From positions 1-32,778 of the forward strand of contig JAQCNN010000101.1 in the NCBI GenBank assembly GCA_028275005.1: a DNA stretch of 32,778 nt, given 5' to 3'. Position 1 is the stretch's first letter, and each line of letters begins with the position of its first letter. Position numbers and translations under genes: made by a program. Below are positions 1 through 7,479 of this stretch, in pieces. The notes under the pieces were generated by a model, which was given only the letters and a program-made list of their open reading frames with translations, did no database searches and had not been told where the DNA came from. Source of the stretch: Salinirussus sp. GTDB taxonomy: Archaea > Halobacteriota > Halobacteria > Halobacteriales > Haloarculaceae.

Positions 1-60
1 CGCCGTGAGGGCGCTGTCGAACGTCTCTTTGTCAGTTACGTCGGTGATGTCGGGTGCCAT
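1..60 (-). CDS. Unknown protein, N-terminal fragment
   Basis: Only the first 20 codons lie in the window. An ATG reads leftward from position 60 and gives MAPDITDVTDKETFDSALTA, then the window ends. The acidic composition fits a haloarchaeal protein. The start resembles short thioredoxin-like or small regulatory proteins, but this is too little to assign a family. It is divergent from the HTH gene that starts at 396. Confidence 0.5.
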   Translation of the reverse strand, partial: MAPDITDVTDKETFDSALTA

Positions 61-395
61 TTGATATGCCCGGATCGTGTATCGACTCGCGTTACGCCGG
101 AAGAGTGTCACATACCCGGGGTCGTAACCGCAAGTATACAGGTCCGTACAAAGTATTGGGCCATCATACACAAAGAACTGGCGGCTAGCCTGGTATACAA
201 GGTGTAAGTTGGCGCCGACCCGGCGCGCGGACTTTGGACGTTCGTCGAATCCGTCGCCCTCGGCGAGGGCGAATCCGGCGAGATCTATCAGCCCGGTTTA
301 ATCAGTCGACAGACATTTCAGTCGTGGTGTAGTAGCTTCGCATACCAAGCTATCAGACTTTGAGGCTTGGCTGAGAAAGACCAATACAGCCGCTA
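61..395. other. Divergent intergenic region, no gene seen
   Basis: This stretch separates two divergent genes and holds no convincing reading frame. It is more AT-rich than the flanking genes. The motif GTATACA occurs at 134-140 and 193-199, and GGTTTAATC near 294-302 is a TATA-like candidate for the rightward gene. A perfect 7-bp inverted repeat (TCGCCCT 254-260, AGGGCGA 266-272) and a 6-bp one (CCAAGC 345-350, GCTTGG 365-370) may be operators or hairpins. No function can be assigned. Confidence 0.5.
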
Positions 396-1085
396 ATGAG
401 CGTCATCGTGGAACTGGAGATCGCCGCACGCGAGTTCGAACTGGGTCGGGTCCTGACAACCGGGCAGACCGGGCGGATCGAGATGGAGACAGTGGTCCCG
501 GCCGCCGAGCGAGCGGTGCCGCTGTTCTGGGCGTACGACGGTGACGCGGAGGGCTTCGAGTCCGCGGTCGGTGACCACCCTTCGGTCGACAACATCACGA
601 TGGTCGACAGCTTCGACACTCGGGCGCTGTACGCGATCGACTGGGACGCCACGTCCGACCACTTTCTCAGCGCGGTGGCGGACAACTCCGGGGCCATCCT
701 GACTGCGACCAGCGCGGCCGACCGGTGGCTCTTCGAACTCCGGTTTCGGTCCCACGACGACCTCGGGGCCTTCCAGTCGGCTTTAGAGGACGCACACGTC
801 CCGATAGATGTGATCCGGGTCTACAACCCGACAACGCCCGACGCCGGCGCGTGGTACGGGCTGACGCCGGCTCAGCGGGAGGCGCTGATGCTCGCCGTCG
901 AGTCGGGCTACTACGACATCCCGCGGACCTGCACGACCGTCGAGGTCGCCGAGGAACTCGGTATCTCCGACCAGGCGGTCACCGAACGGCTCCGCCGGGC
1001 CATCGTCAACCTCGTCGAGAACTCACTGGTCGTCGCCGAGGAGAGTCGCCAGGATGAGCGCGTCGACTCCACGACGGGGCCGTAG
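396..1085 (+). CDS. Bacterio-opsin activator (Bat)-type HTH-10 transcriptional regulator
   Basis: A 229-residue haloarchaeal regulator of the HTH-10 (bat-type) class. Residues 1-150 form the N-terminal domain common in this group, with alternating beta segments such as MSVIVELEIA and WLFELRFRS. Residues 156-212 are the HTH-10 domain: LTPAQREALMLAVESGYYDIPR, then the recognition-helix region VAEELGISDQAVTERLRR. Such proteins bind DNA and commonly act on a few promoters, often nearby. The malate synthase gene lies 108 nt downstream on the same strand but has its own TATA box, so regulation of it is possible but unproven. The N-terminal domain shows no recognisable ligand-binding motif. ATG 396 is the first start consistent with family N-termini. 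Confidence 0.85.
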   Translation: MSVIVELEIAAREFELGRVLTTGQTGRIEMETVVPAAERAVPLFWAYDGDAEGFESAVGDHPSVDNITMVDSFDTRALYAIDWDATSDHFLSAVADNSGAILTATSAADRWLFELRFRSHDDLGAFQSALEDAHVPIDVIRVYNPTTPDAGAWYGLTPAQREALMLAVESGYYDIPRTCTTVEVAEELGISDQAVTERLRRAIVNLVENSLVVAEESRQDERVDSTTGP

Positions 1086-1156
1086 CGCCGGCGCGGGGCC
1101 GGTCACGACACGGCCGGTTCGACCGGGACAGGCCCGCTGGAGTCGATCCGGTGGGG

Positions 1157-1163
1157 TTTATTA
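1157..1163 (+). promoter_or_regulatory. TATA box of malate synthase gene
   Basis: TTTATTA ends 31 nt upstream of the ATG at 1194 in otherwise GC-rich DNA. This predicts a very short 5' leader and supports ATG 1194 over the in-frame GTG at 1185. Confidence 0.6.
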
Positions 1164-1193
1164 CTCGCCGGCCGCTCCGGTCAAGTGACGATT

Positions 1194-2504
1194 ATGAGTG
1201 TCGACGAGCGTATCCACGACCGGAAGTTTGTTCGGTCCTTCTTCACCACCCCGACCGCTGTCGAGGGTGAGGAGGACACCGGGAAGATGCTGCGACAGGC
1301 CGCCGGGCTGCGGGGGATGGAGGCCCCCGACGTCTGGGTCCCCGACAACGAGGACGCAACCGCACCCAACATGCGCGACGAGGGTGCCCGGAACATCGTC
1401 GATGTGCTCACCGAGCACGGCGCCGGCTTCCCCGGCGAGGTCCACCCCCGTGTGGTCTGGCACCGCGACAGCCCCGGGACCCGCTACCAGGGCTTTCGGC
1501 ACATGCTCGAGATGACCGACCCCGAGAGCGGCGCCCCCGAACACCTCGACGGGTTCGTCATCCCCGAGGTCGGCGACATCGACGACTGGAAGAAGGCCGA
1601 CGAGTTCTTCACCATCGTCGAAAACGAGAACGGGCTCGAGGAGGGCAGTCTGAAGATGTCGGTCATCATCGAGAGCGGCGCCGCCGAGCTCGCGATGGGC
1701 AAACTGCGCGAGGAGATCGGCAAGCCGACGAACAACCTCCAGCGGATGTTCCTGCTGGTCGACGGCGAGGTCGACTACACGAAGGACCTGCGCGCCATCA
1801 CGCCCACGGGCGAACTCCCGGCCTGGGCCGAACTCCGGCACAACACCTCCCGAGGGGCCAGTGCCGCCGGCCTCATCGCCGTCGACGGCCCCTACGACGA
1901 CATCCGTGACATCGAGGGCTACCACGAGCGGATGACCGACAACCAGGCGCGGGGGATGCTCGGCATCTGGTCGCTCACGCCGGGCCAGGTCGTCGAGGCC
2001 AACACCTCCCCGCTCCCGCCGGCGACGGGGTACTGGACCATCGACGCCGACGGCCGCGAGGTCGAACTCACGAGCGAGGACGGCGTCGAGGTCTACGACG
2101 GCGACCGGGTCGAACTCGAGGAGCTCGGCGAGGACCGCTACGAACTCGAGGTCGGTAGTGACGAGCGCGAGGTCACCGGCGAGGAGCTCCGCTCGGAGCT
2201 CCTCGACCTGGTCTCCTACGTCCCGAGCATGGACGACATCGTCGACTCCATGGAGGAGTTCGAGGCCGCAAAGGAGGCCGGCAAGGGCGCCATCGCGATG
2301 ACCCAGGCCGCCACCGTCCGGGTCGACGGGGTGGAGGTCGAGGTCAGCCGCGACCGGATGTGGGACGAGGCCACCTACCAGGCGCTACAGACCCCGATCA
2401 CGCTGTTCCAGGACGTCTACGAGAACCGCCCCGACCAGCACGACGACCTCGCCGACCTGTACGGCGCCGAGGTCGTCGAGCGAGCGACCGAGATCGGGCA
2501 GTAA
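1194..2504 (+). CDS. aceB: Malate synthase, haloarchaeal type (AceB)
   Basis: A 436-residue enzyme that condenses glyoxylate and acetyl-CoA to malate in the glyoxylate cycle, in the cytoplasm. It matches the Haloferax volcanii enzyme (from memory, about 433 residues, the small haloarchaeal 'type H' distinct from bacterial forms A and G) almost throughout. Hallmarks are the early APDVWVPDNEDATAP segment, GFVIPEVGDIDDWKKADEF, TPTGELPAWAELRHNTSRGA, NQARGMLGIWSLTPGQVVEA and SYVPSMDDIVDSMEEFEAAK. The start is ATG 1194, two codons after an unlikely ATT from an upstream GTG, and it fits the TATA spacing. In H. volcanii the isocitrate lyase gene aceA is next to aceB; here neither side carries it. A T-run at 2534-2539 may terminate the transcript. 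Confidence 0.96.
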   Translation: MSVDERIHDRKFVRSFFTTPTAVEGEEDTGKMLRQAAGLRGMEAPDVWVPDNEDATAPNMRDEGARNIVDVLTEHGAGFPGEVHPRVVWHRDSPGTRYQGFRHMLEMTDPESGAPEHLDGFVIPEVGDIDDWKKADEFFTIVENENGLEEGSLKMSVIIESGAAELAMGKLREEIGKPTNNLQRMFLLVDGEVDYTKDLRAITPTGELPAWAELRHNTSRGASAAGLIAVDGPYDDIRDIEGYHERMTDNQARGMLGIWSLTPGQVVEANTSPLPPATGYWTIDADGREVELTSEDGVEVYDGDRVELEELGEDRYELEVGSDEREVTGEELRSELLDLVSYVPSMDDIVDSMEEFEAAKEAGKGAIAMTQAATVRVDGVEVEVSRDRMWDEATYQALQTPITLFQDVYENRPDQHDDLADLYGAEVVERATEIGQ

Positions 2505-2533
2505 GAGCGCCGTCAAGGCCGACCACGCCTCCG

Positions 2534-2539
2534 TTTTTT
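2534..2539 (+). terminator. Candidate poly-T terminator of aceB
   Basis: Six consecutive T residues lie 30 nt after the malate synthase stop. Archaeal RNA polymerase often terminates at such runs. Because TTTTTTAT also resembles a TATA box, the assignment is tentative. Confidence 0.4.
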
Positions 2540-2810
2540 ATCGGCGACCGGGTGCAGAGCCACGGCTGTGGCCCGGTCACTCGCCGAGGGTGGCGCGCCG
2601 GCCACCGCCGGGCCGGGGCGGTGACAGCCAACCGGCCGGCCCCCGCCCCGACTCCTGCGGGGACGGTCTGTGCACAGCGCCTCGGGAGCGTCAGGCAAGC
2701 CGGTCCTGCCGGGCGCTGGACCCGAGTCGACGCGGGGGCGCCAGAGCAGAGGGCGGTATCGGGGCCTGTCTGTCCCGCTGTGGGCGTCTACCTCCGCCGC
2801 GGGCCCGGAG

Positions 2811-2816
2811 TTTATA
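2811..2816 (+). promoter_or_regulatory. TATA box of XPD-like helicase gene
   Basis: TTTATA begins 29 nt upstream of GTG 2840, ideal for a leaderless transcript. This decides the start codon. Confidence 0.65.
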
Positions 2817-2839
2817 CCCGAGAACGCACAACAGAGGGT

Positions 2840-5098
2840 GTGTCAGAGACCTCGGGGTCCCCGCCGGGCTCGTCACGCTCGTACCTGCGCTTTTTCCCCT
2901 ACGAGGAGCCGTACGACCACCAGCGGGAGGCGATGGGGACCATCCACGAAGCCCTAGATGGCGGGACAGACGTCCTCTTCGAGGGGGCAACCGGGACCGG
3001 CAAGACGCTGGCGGCGCTCGCCCCTGCCCTGGAACACGCCCGCGAGACCGGCAAAACGGTCGTCATCACCACCAACGTCCACCAGCAGACCCGGCAGTTC
3101 CGCCGGGAGGCCTCCGCCATCGCCGACGCGACCGACCTCCGGGCGGTCGTCTTCCGCGGGAAGGCCTCGATGTGTCACATCGACGTCGGCTACCAGGAGT
3201 GTCAGGCGCTCCGGGACACGACCCGTGACCTGGTCGAGACCGAGCGCGAGCAGGCCGAACTCGAGCGGCGACAGCGCGAGCTACTGGAGGAGAGTCAGGC
3301 CGGGGACACGGCGGCCAGTGAGGCCCGCAGCGCCGTGATGGACGAGCTAGAGGGTGTCGAGGAGGAGCTCGCGGCGTTTGGCGACCGGGCGACCTGTGAC
3401 TACTACTACCGGAATCTCACCGCCGACACCGACGACTTCTTCGCGTGGCTGTACGACGATGTCCGCACCCCCGACGAGATCTACGAGTACGCCGAGGGCG
3501 CGGGGATGTGTGGCTACGAACTCCTGAAGAAGGGTGTCGAAGGCGTCGACCTGGTGGTCTGTAACTACCACCACCTGCTCGACCCGGCGATTCGCGAGCA
3601 GTTCTTCCGGTGGCTGGGCCGCGACCCGGAGGACGTCATCGCGGTCTTCGACGAGGCCCACAACGTCGAGGACGCCGCCCGCGACCACGCCCGGCGGACC
3701 CTGACCGAGACTACCCTCGAGGAGGCACTCGACGAGCTGGCGGGTGTCGAGGACCCCCGTCGGGAGGCCGCCGAGAACGTCCTCTCGACGTTTCGGGAGG
3801 CGCTCGCAGCGACCGCAGACAGGGTGCTCGCGGGTCACGAGGGGCCGGACGAGCGGGCGGTCGACGAGGAGTGGACGGACCTGGCGGTCGACAACGAGAC
3901 CGGCCGGGACGACCTCACGCTTGCCTTTCTGCGGGCCTACACCGGGCCGGGCGTCGAGGAGGAACTCGACCGGGCGGCCGACCTCGGCCGGACACTCGAC
4001 GAGCGCTACGAGGAGGCCTACCGGTCGGGGGAGACGAGTGTCCGCAAGGAGTGTCAGACCCGCCAGGCTGCCCGGTTTCTCGCCGCGTGGCTGGCGGAGG
4101 GCGACGACGCGGGGACGTATCCCGTGGTGAGCGTCCGCCGGGAGCAGGGTGACGGTAATACGGGTGACGGCAAGCAGACGGGCGCGGTCTACGGCCGCGC
4201 CGAACTCTACACCTGTATCCCCGAGGAGGTCACGAGTTCGCTGTTCGGGTCGCTACACGCGAGCGTGCTGATGAGCGCAACGCTGCGTCCCTTCGCGGTG
4301 ACCGAGGACGTCCTGGGGCTGTCGGAGCCGGAGACGCTGGCCTACGGCCCGCAGTTTCCCGCGGACCGACGGCGGACCTACGCGGTCGACGGGCCCGCCC
4401 TGTTCGCCAGCAAGCGCGACGACCGGCGTGTACAGGAGACCGTCACGGCGGCCCTGGAGGACGCCGCCCGGATGACCCCCGGGAACACGCTGGCGTTCTT
4501 TCCTTCCTACGGGGAGGCCGCCCGCTACCACGAGCGGGTCTCGGTCGGGACCCGGTATCTCGACGAGGCGGGCACGTCCGCCCGTGGGTTGCGCGAGCGC
4601 TTTGTGGAGGACGACGACGGGATACTGTTCACCTCGCTGTGGGGGACCCTGGGCGAGGGGGTGAGCTTCGACGGCGACGACGCCCGGACGGTGGTGGTCG
4701 TCGGTGTCCCCTACCCCCACCTCGACGAGCGGATGGAGGCCGTCCAGGCGGCCTACGACGGGGCCTTCGAGGTCGACCAGGACGAGGCGGTCGGCGCGAC
4801 CGTCGGCGACGAGGACGCCGGCTGGCACTACGCCGTCGAGATCCCGACGGTCCGGAAGACCCGGCAGGCGCTTGGCCGGGTGGTGCGCTCGCCGACCGAC
4901 TTTGGCGTCCGGGTGCTGTTGGACGCCCGCTACACCGAGCGCGCGGAGATGGAGATGGGCGAGTACGCCGTCCGGGGGACCTTCCCCCCGGAGGAGCGGG
5001 CCGAAACGGTCGACCTCGACCCCGAGAAGCTGAAGTTCGCGATGCTGAACTTCTACCAGGATATGGACGGCTACGACGGGGACCCGCCGAGGCCGTGA
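2840..5098 (+). CDS. ATP-dependent DNA helicase, XPD/DinG (Rad3) family with iron-sulfur cysteines
   Basis: A 752-residue superfamily 2 DNA helicase. Walker A is GATGTGKT at 49-56, DEAH at 271-274, and motif VI QALGRVVR at 676-683. Between Walker A and DEAH lie four cysteines (C112, C121, C186, C224) with a charged coiled-coil-like stretch between C121 and C186. Family members coordinate a 4Fe-4S cluster with four cysteines in this place, so the cluster is probably present. XPD/DinG enzymes unwind DNA 5'-3' in excision repair or resolve R-loops and forks. The N-terminus FFPYEEPYDHQREAM matches the usual start of the family. The frame is open much further upstream (to 2360), but that part is Arg/Pro-rich and overlaps aceB. 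The TATA box at 2811 fixes GTG 2840. Confidence 0.92.
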   Translation: MSETSGSPPGSSRSYLRFFPYEEPYDHQREAMGTIHEALDGGTDVLFEGATGTGKTLAALAPALEHARETGKTVVITTNVHQQTRQFRREASAIADATDLRAVVFRGKASMCHIDVGYQECQALRDTTRDLVETEREQAELERRQRELLEESQAGDTAASEARSAVMDELEGVEEELAAFGDRATCDYYYRNLTADTDDFFAWLYDDVRTPDEIYEYAEGAGMCGYELLKKGVEGVDLVVCNYHHLLDPAIREQFFRWLGRDPEDVIAVFDEAHNVEDAARDHARRTLTETTLEEALDELAGVEDPRREAAENVLSTFREALAATADRVLAGHEGPDERAVDEEWTDLAVDNETGRDDLTLAFLRAYTGPGVEEELDRAADLGRTLDERYEEAYRSGETSVRKECQTRQAARFLAAWLAEGDDAGTYPVVSVRREQGDGNTGDGKQTGAVYGRAELYTCIPEEVTSSLFGSLHASVLMSATLRPFAVTEDVLGLSEPETLAYGPQFPADRRRTYAVDGPALFASKRDDRRVQETVTAALEDAARMTPGNTLAFFPSYGEAARYHERVSVGTRYLDEAGTSARGLRERFVEDDDGILFTSLWGTLGEGVSFDGDDARTVVVVGVPYPHLDERMEAVQAAYDGAFEVDQDEAVGATVGDEDAGWHYAVEIPTVRKTRQALGRVVRSPTDFGVRVLLDARYTERAEMEMGEYAVRGTFPPEERAETVDLDPEKLKFAMLNFYQDMDGYDGDPPRP

Positions 5099-5168
5099 GC
5101 GTGGGCTGAGGGTACCGCGCGTGTCGGTCTCGCCCGCGGCCTGTGGTGTGTGCGGGTGAACCGCCGGG

Positions 5169-5175
5169 TTTGAAT
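5169..5175 (+). promoter_or_regulatory. TATA-like box of serB
   Basis: TTTGAAT ends 23 nt before ATG 5198, in a GC-rich leader. It fits a leaderless mRNA. Confidence 0.5.
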
Positions 5176-5197
5176 CCCCCGGCCGCGAACCCGGGCT

Positions 5198-5824
5198 ATG
5201 ATCGTTGCCTTCGACTTCGACGGGACGCTCTCGGACTCCGAGATGACCGTGCTCCTGGGCGAGCGCTGTGGGGTCGCCGACGAGATGGCCTCGATAACCG
5301 AGCGGGCGATGAACGACGAGATCGCCTACGCCGAGAGCCTCCGGGAGCGGTGTGGGTTGCTCGAGGGACTCGAGGACGCCGACGCACAGGCCGCCTTCGA
5401 GGCCGTCCGCCTGCGCCCCGGTGCGGCCGAGGCCATCGAGGCGCTTCGGGACGCAGGGGTCTACGTCGCCGTCCTCACCGGCGGGTTCGAACGCGGGGTC
5501 GAGGCTGCACTCGACAGGGAGGGTGTTGGCGTCGACGCGGTCGTGGCGAACCGGCTGCCGGTCGCGGACGGGCGGCTCACCGGCGGTGTGAAGGGCCCGC
5601 TCATCGAGGGGACGAAGGACGACGCGCTGGCGGTGTTGCGGGCGGTTGTCGGCGACGAGGAGACGGTCGCGGTCGGCGACGGCGCGAACGACCTCCCGAT
5701 GCTCGAGGCCGCGGGTCTTGCGGTCGGGTTCGAGCCAAAGCCAAGCGTCGCGCCCGCCTGTGACGTGACCGTGGAGACCATGGGCGAGCTAGACTCGCTG
5801 TTCGAGGACCGGGGCCTACGCTGA
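5198..5824 (+). CDS. serB: Phosphoserine phosphatase (HAD superfamily)
   Basis: A 208-residue HAD hydrolase that most likely removes phosphate from O-phosphoserine in the last step of serine synthesis. HAD motif I is DFDGT with the nucleophile Asp6 and Asp8. Motif II is LTGG with Thr94, motif III is a lysine in KGPLIEGTKDD, and motif IV is GDGANDLPML with Asp161 and Asp165. A helical cap of about 70 residues follows motif I, as in SerB. The serine-pathway partner serA (phosphoglycerate dehydrogenase) is about 17 kb away in this window, so the pathway is present but not clustered. Other HAD phosphatases share these motifs, so the exact substrate is inferred from overall similarity. Confidence 0.9.
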   Translation: MIVAFDFDGTLSDSEMTVLLGERCGVADEMASITERAMNDEIAYAESLRERCGLLEGLEDADAQAAFEAVRLRPGAAEAIEALRDAGVYVAVLTGGFERGVEAALDREGVGVDAVVANRLPVADGRLTGGVKGPLIEGTKDDALAVLRAVVGDEETVAVGDGANDLPMLEAAGLAVGFEPKPSVAPACDVTVETMGELDSLFEDRGLR

Positions 5825-6091
5825 GCGGTCGGCCTCGACGACCTCGAGGTCGTCGTCGACGGTCAGCGTGAGGGTGTCACCGTCGACATCGAATCTGAAG
5901 CGGGCGCGGAACGGGTCCCGGGAGACGACCTCCTCCTCGTAGTCGCCGCGACAGTGTTGCTCCGGCGGTGGTACGCCCGGGTCGATATTCCGGGGGCGTC
6001 CGCGCCCACCGACCGAGGGGCCGACGGCGAGCGCGGCCGGACCGAACGGTGCGACCCACGGCTGGCAAACGGCCAGGGGTGAGACCGGCTG
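5825..6091. other. Intergenic region with antiparallel open frames lacking start codons
   Basis: It lies between the convergent stops of serB and the metY-like gene. Both strands stay open in the frame of the gene that ends there. Rightward, after the serB TGA, the frame reads to TGA 6080-6082 and includes DDLLLVVAATVLLRRWY. Leftward, after the metY TAA, it reads to TAG 5816-5818 and ends FRFDVDGDTLTLTVDDDLEV, which looks like haloarchaeal coding sequence. The leftward frame has no ATG, GTG or TTG in the whole stretch. It may be a gene remnant or a product of GC bias. Confidence 0.4.
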
Positions 6092-7381
6092 TTACGTTGC
6101 GGACTCGATAGCCTGGTCCAGGTCCGCGACGATGTCGTCGGTCGACTCCAGGCCGACCGAGAGCCGGACCATGTCGGGGGTGACCCCGGCCGCGCGCTGT
6201 TCGTCCTCGGTGAGTTGCTGGTGGGTGGTGGAGGCGGGGTGGATCACGAGCGTCTTTGCGTCCCCGACGTTTGCGAGCAGTGAGGCGAGTTCGGTGTTCT
6301 CGACGGTCGCGCGTGCGGCGTCGTAGCCCGCCTCGAGGCCGAAGGTGATCATCCCGCCGTAGCCGCCGTCGAGATACTCGGTGGCGAGGTCGTGGGTCTC
6401 ATGACCCGCGAGGCCGGGGTAGGTGACCCAGGCGACCGCCGGGTGGTCGGCGAGGTGTTCGGCGACGGCCATCGCGTTCTCGGAGTGGCGGTCCATCCGC
6501 ATCGGCAGCGACTCGATGCCCTGCATCGTCTGCCAGGCGTCGAAGGGTGACTGCTGGTTGCCCAGGTCCCGGGAGCCACGGGCGACCGCGGCGTAGGTGA
6601 ACGCCGCCTCCCCGAAGCGCTCGCGGAAGTTGACGCCGTGGTATGCGGGGTTGTCCTTTGCGACCTCCGGGAAGCGGTCGGCGTGTTCGTCCCAGGGGAA
6701 CGAGCCGCCGTCGACGAGCGCCCCGCCGACGGTCGTCCCGGAGCCGTGGATCCACTTTGTCGTGGACTCCCAGACCAGGTCCGCCCCCCGCTCCAGGGGG
6801 CGACAGAGATAGGGGGTCGCAAAGGTGTTGTCGACGAACAGCGGCACCCCGTGCTCGTGGGCGATGTCCGCGACCCGCTCGATGTCCGGGGTGACGAGCG
6901 CGGGGTTACCGACAGTCTCGAGGTGGACGTAGGCGGTGTCCTCGTCGATCTGCTCGGCGTAGGCGTCGTAGTCGAGTGTGTCGACAAAGCGGGTCTCGAC
7001 GCCCTGCCGGGGGGCGGTGTGGGTGTAGTAGGTGTAGGTCCCGCCGTACAGCGAGGAGGCGGTGACGACGTTGTCCCCGGCGTCCGCGAGCAGGAAGGTC
7101 GCCAGGTTGAGCGCGGCCATCCCGGAGGCGGTGGCGACGGCCCCGACACCACCCTCCAGCGCGGCCAGTCGCTCCTCGAGCATCGCGTTCGTCGGGTTCA
7201 TCAGCCGGGAGTAGATGTGCCCCGGCTTCTCGAGGGCGAACTGGGCGGCGGCGTCCTCGGCGTCCTCGAAGACGTAGGAGGTGGTCTGATAGAGCGGTGG
7301 CGCCCGCGCGCCGGTGGCGGGGTCGGGCTCCTCCTGGCCGGCGTGGAGTACGCTCGTCGCGAAGTCGTAGTCGTCAGACAT
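6092..7381 (-). CDS. metY: O-acetylhomoserine aminocarboxypropyltransferase/cysteine synthase-like PLP enzyme
   Basis: A 429-residue member of the Cys/Met-metabolism PLP enzymes (cystathionine gamma-synthase fold). It probably joins O-acetylhomoserine with sulfide to make homocysteine. The N-terminus FATSVLHAGQEEPDPATGARAPP and the motif YQTTSYVF are typical of MetY rather than of MetB. The internal-aldimine lysine is K209 in ESTTKWIHGSGTTVGG, and DNTFATPYLCRPLERGAD precedes it. The length matches MetY (about 430), which is longer than MetB/MetC. The frame is open another 71 codons upstream, but that part is Arg/Pro-rich. ATG 7381 with an AT-rich box at 7408-7416 is the start. The usual companion metX (homoserine acetyltransferase) is not adjacent. 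Substrate choice among paralogues is inferred. Confidence 0.9.
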   Translation of the reverse strand: MSDDYDFATSVLHAGQEEPDPATGARAPPLYQTTSYVFEDAEDAAAQFALEKPGHIYSRLMNPTNAMLEERLAALEGGVGAVATASGMAALNLATFLLADAGDNVVTASSLYGGTYTYYTHTAPRQGVETRFVDTLDYDAYAEQIDEDTAYVHLETVGNPALVTPDIERVADIAHEHGVPLFVDNTFATPYLCRPLERGADLVWESTTKWIHGSGTTVGGALVDGGSFPWDEHADRFPEVAKDNPAYHGVNFRERFGEAAFTYAAVARGSRDLGNQQSPFDAWQTMQGIESLPMRMDRHSENAMAVAEHLADHPAVAWVTYPGLAGHETHDLATEYLDGGYGGMITFGLEAGYDAARATVENTELASLLANVGDAKTLVIHPASTTHQQLTEDEQRAAGVTPDMVRLSVGLESTDDIVADLDQAIESAT

Positions 7382-7407
7382 GGATCGGCTATGACGGCGC
7401 CCGGGCG

Positions 7408-7416
7408 AAAATTCTT
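7408..7416 (-). promoter_or_regulatory. TATA-like box of metY-like gene
   Basis: On the minus strand it reads AAGAATTTT, ending 27 nt before ATG 7381. It separates this gene's transcription from the upstream polymerase-subunit gene. Confidence 0.5.
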
Positions 7417-7479
7417 CGGCCGGCGGGCACGCTCTGCCGGCATCTCTGACAGGGGTTCGCGGCCGCCGGTGTGGGCCAC

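Larger units (their letters stand above)
2505..2839. other. Intergenic region between malate synthase and helicase
   Basis: The frame stays open here only by GC bias. The translation is Arg/Pro/Gly-rich and unlike haloarchaeal proteins, so I treat it as non-coding. It holds a T6 run at 2534-2539 (TTTTTTAT), followed at once by a nested hairpin: GACCGG 2546-2551 with CCGGTC 2573-2578, enclosing GCCAC 2559-2563 with GTGGC 2568-2572. The T-run may terminate aceB or act as a TATA box for a small RNA. The helicase TATA box lies at 2811-2816. Confidence 0.5.

Noticed and set aside
2360..2839. N-terminal extension of the helicase frame to give 912 residues
   Set aside because: It overlaps aceB and is Arg/Pro/Gly-rich. 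The TATA box at 2811 and the family N-terminus place the start at GTG 2840.
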